NCBI RefSeq assembly: GCF_010093225.1
Contig: NZ_PDWM01000008.1
Coordinates: 24,074-88,073, forward strand
Direction of reading: 5' to 3'
Length of the DNA: 64,000 nt
From: Pseudoxanthomonas koreensis
Lineage (GTDB): Bacteria > Pseudomonadota > Gammaproteobacteria > Xanthomonadales > Xanthomonadaceae
Below, in pieces: positions 1 to 9,130 of this stretch (the stretch's first letter is position 1; each line of letters opens with the position of its first letter). The translations under genes were made by a program, and so were the position numbers. Under the pieces are notes generated by a model, which saw only the letters and a list, made by a program, of their open reading frames with translations, made no database searches and had not been told where the DNA came from.

Positions 1-695
1 CACAGCAGGACGATGTAGCCGAGCAGCGCGCCGACCACGCCCATCCCGGCCTGCGCGCACACCGCCAGCATCAGCGCGAACACGCCCACCGGTGCGGCCA
101 GCAGCACCCAGCGCACGATCACGATCATGGTGTCGGCGATGCCGTGGCACAGGCCCACCACCTGGGCGCGGCGCTCGTGCTCGATGCGGGTGAGGGCGAA
201 ACCGAAGAACAGCGCGAACACCACCAGCGGCAGCATCGCGCCCTGCGCGGCGGCCATCACCGCGTTCGACGGGATCACCCCGCCGATCCACTGCGCCAGC
301 GACGGCGCCGCGGCCGCTTCGGTGGCGGTGGCCGAAGCCTGCAGGGTGGCGGTGAGCTGTGCGCTGCGCGGCACCAGCGCCAGCAACGCCGGCGCCAGCA
401 GCGCGGCATAGGCGGCGAACAGCGCCAGCACTGCCAGGAACACCACCATCGCCCGCCGCGCCACGCGCCCGGAGGCGGCCGCGTCCGTGGCGGTGGCCAC
501 GCCGAGGATCACCAGCGCCAGCACCAGCGGCACCACGGTCATCTGCAGCGCGCTCAGCCACAGCTTGCCCACCGGCTCGGCGATGCCGGCGGCGCCGGCG
601 GCCGCCCCGGGCAGCCAGTGCGCCAGCGCCAGCCCGGCCACCGCGCCGGCGAGCAGCGCCAGCAGTACTCGCGCGGTCGCGCCGGGCCACCTCAT
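1..695 (-). CDS. dicarboxylate/amino acid:cation symporter, DAACS family (N-terminal half; 3' end outside window)
   Basis: This is the N-terminal 231 residues of a sodium- or proton-coupled carboxylate/glutamate carrier of the inner membrane. The translation has a KLWLSALQMTVVPLVLAL stretch and a later VIPSNAVMAAAQGAMLPLVV stretch, both matching the conserved transmembrane blocks of the GltP/DctA (SDF) family. Hydrophobic segments alternate with short loops throughout. The start is ATG at 695-693, preceded by GGAGG at a suitable distance. Family members are about 400-440 residues, so roughly half is visible. It is the last visible gene of a leftward run (NlpC/P60, dipeptide epimerase, RpiR, symporter), 133 bp after the regulator. 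Uptake of glutamate or a similar product of peptide breakdown is an inference from that context; substrate residues near the C terminus are not visible. Confidence 0.82.
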   Translation of the reverse strand, partial: MRWPGATARVLLALLAGAVAGLALAHWLPGAAAGAAGIAEPVGKLWLSALQMTVVPLVLALVILGVATATDAAASGRVARRAMVVFLAVLALFAAYAALLAPALLALVPRSAQLTATLQASATATEAAAAPSLAQWIGGVIPSNAVMAAAQGAMLPLVVFALFFGFALTRIEHERRAQVVGLCHGIADTMIVIVRWVLLAAPVGVFALMLAVCAQAGMGVVGALLGYIVLL

Positions 696-828
696 GGCGC
701 GGCCTCCGCCGGTGCCGGCAGGCGCCCGGGCGCGCGGGGGATGCGGCGGCCACGCAGCGGCCAGGCGAAGCGGAGGGCACGGGGTGGCGTGTCGTGGATC
801 GCGGGCATGCGGGTTCCGGTGCGGCGGG

Positions 829-1707
829 TCAGTTGTCCAGCAGGGGCCGGATGCGGTCGAGGGTGACGCCGAGCTGGCGGTGCCGGTCCGGGTTGGCCTG
901 GCACAGCAGCACGAACAGGAAGTCGAGGAGGTACTGCAGCGAGGAACGGTACAGCAGCAGTTCCACGTGCGGCGCCGGGTCGTGGGCCGAGACCACCAGC
1001 GCGGCGTCGGCGTGCGCGCGCAGCGGGTTGGCGGTGTGCCGGGTGATCGACACCACCTTGCCCTCGCAGGCCTGGAACTGGCGGCTGATCTGCGACAGCT
1101 GCGGCAGCTGGCCGAACTCGGAGAACATCAGCAGCACGTCGCCCGGCCGCGCCGCCGACAGGTTGGCCATCATCAGGATCGGGTCGGCGTGGTGGGCCAC
1201 CAGTACGCCCAGCAGCGACAGGCGCATGGCGAACTCGCGCGCGAACAGGCCGTCGTCGCCCAGCCCGCAGACGAACACCTTGCCGGCGCCGTCGACCAGG
1301 TCGACGATCGCCTCGATCCGCTCGCGCGGGTTGAGCAGCCGGGTTTCCTCCTCGGCCGCGGCCTTGCTCCGGCGCAGCGCCTGCTCCAGCGCGGTCCAGT
1401 CGTCGTGGGCGGCGAGGGGAACGGCGCTGGTGGGGGCGTCGGCGCCGTTGCGCGCCAGCGCCTGGCCGATGCTGTACTTCAGGTCCGGGTAGCCGCGAAA
1501 GCCGAACTTCTGGCTGAACTTGACCACCGAGGACTGGCTGATCCCCAGCGCGCTGGCCAGCTGCTGCGAGGAGTAGTCGCGCAGCAGGTGGGCGTTGTCG
1601 AGGATGAAATCGGCGATGCGGCGTTCGATCGCCGACATCTGGTCGCGTTCGGAGCTGATCTTCACCAGGGGCGGCATGGGTGCGATCTTCATCCGGGTCG
1701 GGCGCAC
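829..1707 (-). CDS. RpiR-family transcriptional regulator (HTH + SIS)
   Basis: A 292-residue regulator with an N-terminal RpiR-type helix-turn-helix (residues about 10-85, including SQQLASALGISQSSVVKFSQ) and a C-terminal SIS phosphosugar-binding fold (about 125-270). RpiR/MurR proteins usually sense sugar phosphates and control neighbouring sugar or murein-recycling genes. The GTG at 1707 was chosen because AGGACGG lies about 8 nt upstream, overlapping the stop of the epimerase gene 16 bp away; an ATG five codons downstream is the alternative. It sits inside the leftward murein-peptide operon, so it is the natural candidate to bind the dyads in the divergent promoter at 4341-4383. The effector is unknown. 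Confidence 0.88.
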   Translation of the reverse strand: MRPTRMKIAPMPPLVKISSERDQMSAIERRIADFILDNAHLLRDYSSQQLASALGISQSSVVKFSQKFGFRGYPDLKYSIGQALARNGADAPTSAVPLAAHDDWTALEQALRRSKAAAEEETRLLNPRERIEAIVDLVDGAGKVFVCGLGDDGLFAREFAMRLSLLGVLVAHHADPILMMANLSAARPGDVLLMFSEFGQLPQLSQISRQFQACEGKVVSITRHTANPLRAHADAALVVSAHDPAPHVELLLYRSSLQYLLDFLFVLLCQANPDRHRQLGVTLDRIRPLLDN

Positions 1708-1723
1708 CTGGCAACCGTCCTGC

Positions 1724-2821
1724 TCAGCGCGCCAGCAGTTCCAGACCGCGGATCTCGCGGATCCCCAGGCCGGGCGCGTCGGTGATGGTGATCTCCGATT
1801 CGTCGAAGATCACCCCGCCCTCGACCGGGTTGAACTGGCCCAGCGACGGGCCGTCCAGGTCGACCTTGGTGATCACGTCGGACTTGGCCACGGCCAGGTG
1901 CACCGCGGCGGCCACCGAGATCGCCGATTCGATCATGCAGCCGATCATGCACTGCACCCCGTACAGGGAGGCGATGTCGGCGATGCGCACCGCGTTGGAG
2001 ATGCCGCCGGTCTTCATCAGCTTGATGTTGATGATGTCCGCGGCGCGGCGCTCGATCAGGTCGAACACCTGGGTCGGGCCGAACACGCTTTCGTCGGCCA
2101 TCACCGGGGTGTGGACCCGCTCGGTGACGTACTTCATGCCCTCGATGTCGGCCGCCTTGACCGGCTGCTCGAGCAGTTCCAGCAGCACCCCGGCGTCCTC
2201 CAGCGCGTGCATCGCGTACACCGCCTGCTTGGCGGTCCAGCCCTGGTTGGCGTCCAGCCGCAGCAGGGCGCGGCCCTCGACCGCGGCGTGGATCGCCTTG
2301 ACCCGCTCGATGTCCAGGCCGATGTCCTTGCCGACCTTGATCTTCAGCGAGTCGAAGCCGCGGTCGACCGCGGCGATCGAGTCGGCCACCATCTTGTCGA
2401 TGTGGTCCACGGAGATGGTGATATCGGTGGTGATCACCGGATCGCCGCCGCCGAGCATCCGGTACAGCGGCGCGTTGTACAGCTGTGCCCACAGGTCGTA
2501 GACCGCGATCTCCACCGCCGCCTTGGCGCTGGTGTTGCGCTCCATCGCACCCTGGATCAGCCCGCAGATGCGGTTGAGGTTGGCGATGTCCTGGCCGATC
2601 AGGCGCGGCTTGATGTGGCGGTCGATGGCCTCGATGATCGAGCCGTGGGTGTCGCCGGTGATCACCGCGGTGGCCGGCGCCTCGCCATGGCCGGTGTGGC
2701 CGCTGTCGGTGCGCACCAGCACCACGATGTCCTCGACCGTGTCGACGGTGCGCAGCGCGGTCTTGAACGGGGTCTTCAGCGGCACGCGCAGCATGCCCAG
2801 TTCGATGTCGGTGATCTTCAT
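1724..2821 (-). CDS. dipeptide epimerase, enolase superfamily (L-Ala-D/L-Glu epimerase type)
   Basis: A cytoplasmic 365-residue enolase-superfamily epimerase. All expected catalytic groups are present: K160-x-K162, metal ligands D190, E218 and D243, the second-face base K267, and the D321-L-D323 motif that holds the free alpha-amino group of a dipeptide in L-Ala-D/L-Glu epimerases (Bacillus subtilis YkfB, E. coli YcjG). That DxD motif is what separates dipeptide epimerases from muconate cycloisomerases and o-succinylbenzoate synthases. The start codon overlaps the stop of the NlpC/P60 gene (ATGA, 2818-2821), implying translational coupling. In B. subtilis the equivalent pair (YkfC endopeptidase, YkfB epimerase) converts murein peptides to L-Ala-L-Glu. 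Substrate is inferred, not proven; other cationic or hydrophobic dipeptide epimerases share these residues. Confidence 0.88.
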   Translation of the reverse strand: MKITDIELGMLRVPLKTPFKTALRTVDTVEDIVVLVRTDSGHTGHGEAPATAVITGDTHGSIIEAIDRHIKPRLIGQDIANLNRICGLIQGAMERNTSAKAAVEIAVYDLWAQLYNAPLYRMLGGGDPVITTDITISVDHIDKMVADSIAAVDRGFDSLKIKVGKDIGLDIERVKAIHAAVEGRALLRLDANQGWTAKQAVYAMHALEDAGVLLELLEQPVKAADIEGMKYVTERVHTPVMADESVFGPTQVFDLIERRAADIINIKLMKTGGISNAVRIADIASLYGVQCMIGCMIESAISVAAAVHLAVAKSDVITKVDLDGPSLGQFNPVEGGVIFDESEITITDAPGLGIREIRGLELLAR

Positions 2822-4308
2822 GGAGTGGCCGGGTTGGGGGAGGGCGCGGGGCGCATGCGCTGGATGCTGGTCATGCGGTCCACGTAGGTCTCGGTGTCGC
2901 CGAACAGCATCGGCTCCAGCGGGGTGACCGAGACGCCGTTGAGGCCGGCGCGCACGCGCGTGCCGTCTTCGCCGCGCCAGCTGCCGCCGCTGGTGTCGTG
3001 GATCATGAAGGCCAGGCCGCGCTGGTGGCCCAGGGCCATCATCACGTGCCCGGGGATGTAGACCAGGTCGCCGACCTGCAACTGGCGCACCGCGGCCATG
3101 CGCGCCTCGCGCGTAGCCTCCGCGTCGAAGCCGATCCGGTCCAGCGCCGGGCTCACCGCCTGGTCGCGGGTGTTGCGCGGGACCAGCACGCCGAAGCTGC
3201 GGTAGATCTCGGAGACGAAGCCGCTGCAGTCGCGCGCGTCGTAGCTGTGGCCCCAGCCGTAGCGTTCGCCGAGGAACTTGAACGACTGCCGGACCAGGTT
3301 GGCCGGGGTCAGCGGCAGGTAGTCGCCGGCGACGTCGGCCGAGCGCGCGACCAGCGCCGGCACCAGCGCCAGGCTGCCGTCGGCGTTGCGCACCGGCAGC
3401 TCGACCACGTGCGAGGCATGCGGGTGCTGGCCGTTGACTGCCTGTGCCGGCGGCCAGTCCGCGCGCAGCGGCAGGCGCACGCCCATGTCCAGCTGCAGCA
3501 CCGACACCCGCGGTTCCTCCGGGGTGTAGTTGGTATGCACGGTGGCGCCGGTGACGACCAGGTAGGGTTCGCGCATGGCGTAACCAAGCACGGTGTCGCG
3601 CGCGCCGGTGGCCACGTGGCGGGCCTCAATCCAGGCCGCATAGCGCTCGCTGGCGACAAACAGCCATTGCCGGTCGCCGCTCTCGTGCAGCACCGCGACC
3701 GCGTCGCCGGGGAACAGCGCCGATTCCTGGAAGCGGTCGATGTCGGTTTCGCCGGCGCTGCTGAACGCGCGCAGGCGGGTGGGGAAGGCGCGCAGGTCGG
3801 CACGGTGCACGACCAGGCCGTAGCGCAGCGGGCGCGTCGCCGGGATCGCGTCCAGCGCAAGCGCGCGCTGCAGCGCGTCAATTTCCTTCTTCGGCACCGG
3901 CTTGCCGTGAACGTCGAACAGGGGGCGGGTCGGCGGCGCCGACAGTGCCTCGATCCGTTCGCGGACGAAAGCGCGCGGCAGCGGATCGGGCAGGGCGGCG
4001 ATGTCGTGGATCGAGCGGTCCTCGGCGCGCATGCGCGCGTTCTGCGCGGCGATCGCGGCGCGGTCGAGGATCAGCCGGTCCGGGTCGGGCAGCTGCGCGA
4101 TCCAGTGCTGCGGGGCCAGGTCGGCCTGGTGGACTTCGATGACCGCGGTCGGGGCGTCGCCGGCCGCGGGCCTGGCGACGGCAACGGTGGCGGCCGGCAG
4201 CAGCGCGGCGAGCAGCAGGGCGCGCGGCCACGGCGCGGCCAGCCACGACCGGGCGTGCCCGGGGCGGGCGCGACGCGGTCCGATCGAAACCACATTGGGG
4301 GTGCTCAT
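2818..4308 (-). CDS. SH3-domain NlpC/P60 cysteine peptidase (putative gamma-D-glutamyl-diamino acid endopeptidase)
   Basis: A 496-residue exported peptidase. Order of parts: N-terminal hydrophobic signal (about 20-45), an N-terminal clip-like region, an SH3b repeat (about 180-240, with FPGDAVAVLHESGDRQWLFV), a second SH3b-like region, then NlpC/P60 (about 335-460). The catalytic triad is visible as Cys361 in the RDCSGF motif, His421 in PGHVMMALG and His437 in MIHD. This matches the NLPC_P60 N-terminal, SH3_6, SH3_7, NlpC_P60 architecture of DvLysin and YkfC-like enzymes that cut D-Glu to diamino acid bonds in murein peptides. The ATG at 4308 is preceded by GGGGAGGA. First gene of the leftward operon; its stop overlaps the epimerase start. 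Confidence 0.9.
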   Translation of the reverse strand: MSTPNVVSIGPRRARPGHARSWLAAPWPRALLLAALLPAATVAVARPAAGDAPTAVIEVHQADLAPQHWIAQLPDPDRLILDRAAIAAQNARMRAEDRSIHDIAALPDPLPRAFVRERIEALSAPPTRPLFDVHGKPVPKKEIDALQRALALDAIPATRPLRYGLVVHRADLRAFPTRLRAFSSAGETDIDRFQESALFPGDAVAVLHESGDRQWLFVASERYAAWIEARHVATGARDTVLGYAMREPYLVVTGATVHTNYTPEEPRVSVLQLDMGVRLPLRADWPPAQAVNGQHPHASHVVELPVRNADGSLALVPALVARSADVAGDYLPLTPANLVRQSFKFLGERYGWGHSYDARDCSGFVSEIYRSFGVLVPRNTRDQAVSPALDRIGFDAEATREARMAAVRQLQVGDLVYIPGHVMMALGHQRGLAFMIHDTSGGSWRGEDGTRVRAGLNGVSVTPLEPMLFGDTETYVDRMTSIQRMRPAPSPNPATP

Positions 4309-4340
4309 CTCGCCGGTCCTCCCCGGGGCGCGGTGCCGAA

Positions 4341-4383
4341 GAATAGTTATTCCGAATATTCGCGCAGTCAAGAATAAATTATT
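4341..4383. promoter_or_regulatory. divergent promoter with three AATA/TATT dyads (candidate RpiR operators)
   Basis: An AT-rich island in a GC-rich background between two divergent operons. It holds three dyads: GAATAGTTATTC (4341-4352), the perfect GAATATTC (4354-4361) and AATAAATTATT (4373-4383). Their centres are 11 and about 20.5 bp apart, close to one and two helical turns. A leftward promoter fits TTGACT (4370-4365) with TAACTA about 16 bp on, so the first two dyads cover its spacer and -10. A rightward promoter fits TTGACC (4382-4387), 17 bp, TACACC (4405-4410), with the third dyad touching its -35. Control of both arms by the RpiR protein encoded at 829-1707 is inferred. Confidence 0.55.
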
Positions 4384-4440
4384 GACCCGGTATCGGGCCC
4401 GTGTTACACCAGCGCTACCACCGGCCGGGGAAGTGTCGTC

Positions 4441-6030
4441 GTGGATGCACGTTGTTGCCAACTTGCCGCACCGAAACAGCCATCGCGCGCCCTGCGCCGC
4501 GGCTGGCGTGCGGCGTGGCCGGCGCTGTGCCTGCTGGCCGCCGTGATCGCGGCGGATGTGCAGGCGGCGCGAGTGCAGGCGGCGGGCGTGCCGGCTTCCG
4601 CGCTGGAGGCGACGGTCGCGGCGGTGGACCGCGGCGACTTCCGTGCCGCCGAGGCGACCATCGCCACGGCACTGTCGCAGCCGGCGCTGCCGGCGGCCCA
4701 GCGCGAGGCGCTGCTGTTCGAACGCGAGCGCATGCGCCGCATCCGCCTGGACTTCACCCTGGACCGCGACGCGGCACTGGCGCAGCTGCGCCGGTCGATT
4801 CCGGACCTGGACGAGGCCGAGTTCGACGCCTGGGACCGTGCCGGGCTGGTCGAACGCATGGACATCGACGGCGAGCCACGCTACTTCAAGCGCGCGATCC
4901 CCAACCTGTACCGGCTCAACGCCGGGGCCGCCGCGCGCCGTGCGCCGCCGGTGAAGCCGTTCAGTGCGGGCCCGTTCGAGTCGCTGCATCCGCACCACGC
5001 CGAGGTGCTGGCCGCCGCGGCCGATGGCGCCACCAGCGTGGCGCCGCGCCGGCTGCGGGTCACCCAGTCGCTGGTGGTCGACGCTGACGCGGTGCCGGCC
5101 GGCGAGACCGTGCGCGCCTGGATTCCCTATCCGCGTGCGATCGACGGCCAGCAGGAAGACATACGCCTGCTTGCGACGGTGCCCGCGGGCGGCCAGCTCG
5201 CGCCGGAAGGCGCGTTGCAGCGCACCGCCTACATGGAGCGCACCGCCGAGGCGGGCAAGCCCACCGGATTCTCGGTGGAGTACGAACTGACCGTGTACGC
5301 GCGCCGCTTCGACATCGACCCGCAGCGCGTGCAGTCCACCCCTGACGATCCGGCGCTGGCGCCGTACCTGGCCGAGCAGCCGCCGCACATCGTCTTCACC
5401 CCGGCGTTGCGCGCGTTCTCCGCGCAGGTGGTCGGCGACGAGACCCGCCCCTACGAAATCGCGCGCCGGCTGTTCGAGGCGGTCGACCGCATCCCTTGGG
5501 CCGGCGCGCGCGAGTATTCGACGCTCTCCAACATCAGCGATCACGCCCTGCACGCCGGCCACGCCGACTGCGGCCAGCAGACCCTGCTGCTGATGGCGCT
5601 GCTGCGGCTCAACGGCATCCCCGCGCGCTGGCAGTCCGGCTGGGTCTATTCCGACGATGCCGTCGGCCACGACACCATGCACGACTGGGGCTGGCTGTAC
5701 CTGGCGCCCTACGGCTGGGTGCCGATGGACGTGACCACCGGGCAGCTGGCCAGCGACGACCCGGCGCAGCGCTGGTTCTACCTCGGCGGCCTGGATGCGT
5801 ACCGGATCGCCTTCAACGACGGCATATCGCAGGAATTCGTTCCGGCCAAGCACCACTTCCGCTCCGAGACCGTGGATTCGCAACGCGGCGAGGCGGAGTG
5901 GCGCGGCGGGAATCTCTACTTCGACCAATGGGACTACCGGTTCGAATGGCAGATGCTGCCAACTGGCAATGACGCCGCAAAAACAGGCGCGAATCACAAC
6001 AACACCACTGTGGGAGAGACACGGGGATGA
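4441..6030 (+). CDS. exported transglutaminase-like superfamily protein
   Basis: A 529-residue protein with an N-terminal export signal (about 15-42, ending near ADVQA) and a C-terminal transglutaminase-like cysteine-protease fold. The triad is visible as Cys377 (HADCGQQ), His414 (MHDWGW) and Asp430 (PMDVTTG). The middle (about 200-330) is a beta-rich region typical of bacterial transglutaminase-like proteins. The start is GTG at 4441 with GGGGAAG upstream; no ATG gives a better signal peptide. It is the first gene of the rightward operon and overlaps the TonB receptor start by ATGA (6027-6030), so the two are probably made together. A role in cutting or cross-linking peptides in the periplasm before or after import is inferred; no substrate is known. 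Confidence 0.82.
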   Translation: MDARCCQLAAPKQPSRALRRGWRAAWPALCLLAAVIAADVQAARVQAAGVPASALEATVAAVDRGDFRAAEATIATALSQPALPAAQREALLFERERMRRIRLDFTLDRDAALAQLRRSIPDLDEAEFDAWDRAGLVERMDIDGEPRYFKRAIPNLYRLNAGAAARRAPPVKPFSAGPFESLHPHHAEVLAAAADGATSVAPRRLRVTQSLVVDADAVPAGETVRAWIPYPRAIDGQQEDIRLLATVPAGGQLAPEGALQRTAYMERTAEAGKPTGFSVEYELTVYARRFDIDPQRVQSTPDDPALAPYLAEQPPHIVFTPALRAFSAQVVGDETRPYEIARRLFEAVDRIPWAGAREYSTLSNISDHALHAGHADCGQQTLLLMALLRLNGIPARWQSGWVYSDDAVGHDTMHDWGWLYLAPYGWVPMDVTTGQLASDDPAQRWFYLGGLDAYRIAFNDGISQEFVPAKHHFRSETVDSQRGEAEWRGGNLYFDQWDYRFEWQMLPTGNDAAKTGANHNNTTVGETRG

Positions 6031-9000
6031 ACAGCAGGATCCTGAGGAAAGCGGCGCTGTGCGTGGCGCTGGGTGCGTGCCTGGGCACGATGGCGCCGCT
6101 GGCGATGGCGCAGAGCGCCACCGGCGCGGTCGCCGGCCGTGCGACCGCGGGCGACCAGATCACGATCGTCAACAACGCCACCGGCGCGACCCACACGGTC
6201 ACCGTCGGCAGGGACGGCAGCTATCGCGTCACCCAGCTGCCGGTCGGTGACTACCGGCTGCAGCTGGTGCGTGACGGACAGCCGGTCGGCGAAGGGGTCA
6301 CCGTCGTGGTCGGCCTGGGTGGCACCACCACCGTCAACCTGGGCGAGGGCGGTGCGCTGACCAACCTGGACGTGGTCGAGGTCGTCGGCTCGCGCGTGGT
6401 CAACCGCGTGGACGTTTTCTCCACGGAGGTCTCCACCAACATCAACCGCGAGGAGCTGGCGCGACTGCCGGTCGAACAGAGCCTGTCGTCGGTGGCGATG
6501 CTGGCGCCCGGCGTGGTGGGCGGAAACGCCTCGTTCGGTGGCATTTCGTTCGGCGGCTCGTCGGTGGCCGAGAACTCGGTGTTCATCAACGGCCTGAACG
6601 TCACCGATTTCTACCGGCGCCAGTCGTTCTCGACCGCGCCGTTCGCCTTCTTCGACCAGTTCCAGGTCAAGACCGGCGGCTACTCGGTAGAGTTCGGCCG
6701 CAGCACCGGTGGCGTAATCAACGCCGTGACCCGCTCGGGCAGCAACGAGCTGCAGGGTGGCCTTGAGTTCACGTTCGAGCCCTCGGCCTGGCAGTCCACC
6801 GCGGAAGACCACTATTTCAATGCGGTCGACGGCGATGGCGTCCCGGTCTCGGCCACCTACCGCTCGAGCCACGACCGCAACAGCTTCATGAAGGCCAACG
6901 TCTGGGCGTCCGGTCCGCTGATCAAGGACCGCCTGTTCCTTTTCGCGATGTACGAACAGCGCGAGAATGGTTCGGGCTACACCAACTCCGCAGGCAGCAC
7001 CTGGTCCGAGGGCGACTCCAGCAACGGCTTCTGGGGCGCGAAGCTGGACTGGAACATCAACGACGACCATCGCCTGGAGCTGCTCGCGTTCTCGGACGAG
7101 GCGGAAACCAACACCGCCGTCCAGACCTACAATTTCGATACGCGCGAAAAGGGCGCCCTCACCGGCGAAACCACCTCGCAGTCCGGTGGCGTCAACGGTT
7201 CGGCGACCTATATCGGCCGCTTCGGCGAGAACTTCACCGCCAAGGCCATGTACGGCGTCAACCGCACCCGCGGCCTGTCGTTCTCCCCGGCCGACGGCCC
7301 CTGCTCGCAGGTCCTGATCGACGCCACCTACAACGCGCGCTGGGTGGCGATGGGCCGTCCTGCGGTCAGCTGCCATCCGAGCACCAGCAGCTCGGTGGTG
7401 GACCACCACGACGAGCGCAAGGTCGGGCGACTGGACTTCGAGTGGGCGCTCGGCGACCACCTGCTGCGCTTCGGCGTCGACAGCGAGGAGATGACCACCG
7501 ACCGCACCACGCGCTATCCGGGCCAGACCCTGATGCGCTACACGGTGTACGGCGCCACCCCCGGTGCCATCCTGGACAACGGCGCCACCGTGCCGGCCGG
7601 CGTCGACGCCATCGTGATGGGCCGCCGGCGCATCGACGGCGGCGTGTTCGAGACCACCGCCAACGCGTACTATCTGGAAGACATCTGGAACGTCACCCCG
7701 AGCCTGGTCCTGAACCTGGGCCTGCGCGTGGACAACTTCGACAACAAGACCGCCTCGGGCGACAGCTTCATCAAGATGGACAACCTGGTGTCGCCACGCG
7801 TCGGCTTCTCCTGGGACATGAAGGATGACGGCACCACCAAGCTGTTCGGCAACCTCGGCCGCTACTACCTGCCGGTCACCAACATCATCAACTACAACTT
7901 CGCCGGCGGCCTGATCGACGAGCGCACCTTCTACCAGCTCGACGGCTGGAACCCGTCCACCAACCCGATCACCGGCGCCAGCTACATGCAGCCGGTGCTG
8001 GGCACGCAGATCGGCCCGGTCGACGACCAGTACAACCTGCCGGTGGACGACCTGCGGCAGAGCGTGGACCGGGACCTCGATGCGGTGTACCAGGACGAGC
8101 TGATCCTCGGCTTCCAGCAGATGATCAACCAGGCCTGGTCGTGGGGCGTCAACGCCACCTACCGGCGCATGCCCAATGCGATGGACGACATCCGCATCAA
8201 CCACACCCCGTGCGGGCCCGTCGGCTACAACCTGTGGCCGATCGGCAACCCGGGCGAGAAGCTGACCATCTGGGGCAACGACGACATCGGCTGCGCCACC
8301 GAGGGCTGGATCACCGTCGACACCTCGAAGGACGGCTATATCAAGGGCGGCAGCGGCGAGGTCGTGGGCTATTCCGATCCCAAGCGCACCTACACCTCGG
8401 TCGAGTTCCAGATCGACCGCGCCTGGGACGACAAGTGGGCGTTCAATGCGTCCTACCTGTGGTCGAAGTCGGAGGGCAACCACGAAGGCCCGGTGAACTC
8501 GGACACCAACTACGCCGACACCGGCATGGTCCAGCACTGGGACCACCCGGCCAACAACGAGGACTACGGCCCGCTGTTCAATGACCACCGCCACCAGATC
8601 AAGCTGCGTGGTTCGTACAAGCTCAACGAGATGTGGTCGTTCGGCTCGACCCTCACCGCGCAGTCCGGTGGCCCGATCACCGCGCTGGGCGTGGCCTGGC
8701 CCAACGACAGCACCGGCGCGGCCAGCTTCGTGACCGAAGGTTCCGGCGGCGGCTCGTTCTGGCATTGCGTGCAGAACTGCTCGGGCAACTGGAGCCAGCG
8801 CGTGTTCGAGTACTCCGGCCGCGGTGCCTTCGGCCGCATGCCGTGGACCTACGACTGGGGCGCCAGCGCCACCTGGACCCTGCCGTCGCCGGACACCGAC
8901 CTGCGGATCCGCCTGTCGGTCTACAACCTGCTCAACGAGCAGGAAGTGATCAACCAGCGCGCACGCTACGAGAAGGGCCCGGGCGTCACCCGTGGCCTGT

Positions 9001-9065
9001 TCGGCACCGGTACCCGCTGGCAGTCGCCGCGCTACGCGCAGCTGGTGCTGACCTGGAACTTCTGA
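6027..9065 (+). CDS. TonB-dependent outer-membrane receptor, Oar-like
   Basis: A 1012-residue outer-membrane receptor. A signal peptide ends at A28 (APLAMA-Q). Residues about 30-110 form a CarboxypepD_reg/Cna-B-like domain, followed by the plug (about 120-250) and a long beta-barrel finishing in LVLTWNF with the C-terminal aromatic residue needed for BAM insertion. Large receptors with this N-terminal domain are the Oar class, expanded in Xanthomonadaceae and usually tied to protease or peptide uptake. Translation is coupled to the transglutaminase-like gene by ATGA. The neighbours (NlpC/P60, VanX-type dipeptidase, serine hydrolase) point to muropeptides or other D-amino-acid peptides as cargo; this is inference only. 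Confidence 0.92.
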   Translation: MNSRILRKAALCVALGACLGTMAPLAMAQSATGAVAGRATAGDQITIVNNATGATHTVTVGRDGSYRVTQLPVGDYRLQLVRDGQPVGEGVTVVVGLGGTTTVNLGEGGALTNLDVVEVVGSRVVNRVDVFSTEVSTNINREELARLPVEQSLSSVAMLAPGVVGGNASFGGISFGGSSVAENSVFINGLNVTDFYRRQSFSTAPFAFFDQFQVKTGGYSVEFGRSTGGVINAVTRSGSNELQGGLEFTFEPSAWQSTAEDHYFNAVDGDGVPVSATYRSSHDRNSFMKANVWASGPLIKDRLFLFAMYEQRENGSGYTNSAGSTWSEGDSSNGFWGAKLDWNINDDHRLELLAFSDEAETNTAVQTYNFDTREKGALTGETTSQSGGVNGSATYIGRFGENFTAKAMYGVNRTRGLSFSPADGPCSQVLIDATYNARWVAMGRPAVSCHPSTSSSVVDHHDERKVGRLDFEWALGDHLLRFGVDSEEMTTDRTTRYPGQTLMRYTVYGATPGAILDNGATVPAGVDAIVMGRRRIDGGVFETTANAYYLEDIWNVTPSLVLNLGLRVDNFDNKTASGDSFIKMDNLVSPRVGFSWDMKDDGTTKLFGNLGRYYLPVTNIINYNFAGGLIDERTFYQLDGWNPSTNPITGASYMQPVLGTQIGPVDDQYNLPVDDLRQSVDRDLDAVYQDELILGFQQMINQAWSWGVNATYRRMPNAMDDIRINHTPCGPVGYNLWPIGNPGEKLTIWGNDDIGCATEGWITVDTSKDGYIKGGSGEVVGYSDPKRTYTSVEFQIDRAWDDKWAFNASYLWSKSEGNHEGPVNSDTNYADTGMVQHWDHPANNEDYGPLFNDHRHQIKLRGSYKLNEMWSFGSTLTAQSGGPITALGVAWPNDSTGAASFVTEGSGGGSFWHCVQNCSGNWSQRVFEYSGRGAFGRMPWTYDWGASATWTLPSPDTDLRIRLSVYNLLNEQEVINQRARYEKGPGVTRGLFGTGTRWQSPRYAQLVLTWNF

Positions 9066-9079
9066 TCGGCCAACCGGAA

Positions 9080-9105
9080 GGCGCGGCTCCAGCGGGAGCC
9101 GCGCC
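9080..9105 (+). terminator. intercistronic hairpin after the TonB receptor gene
   Basis: A perfect 11-bp inverted repeat (GGCGCGGCTCC / GGAGCCGCGCC) with a 4-nt loop begins 15 bp after the receptor stop and 25 bp before the serine hydrolase start. No T-run follows, so a full intrinsic terminator is unlikely. It may lower expression of downstream genes or protect the 3' end of the receptor mRNA. Confidence 0.5.
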
Positions 9106-9130
9106 GACCGGACCGGGGACAGGAACCGAA

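Noticed and set aside
4309..5997. Upstream extension of the NlpC/P60 frame to 5997
   Set aside because: It would run antisense through the transglutaminase gene; ATG 4308 has a ribosome site and a signal sequence follows.
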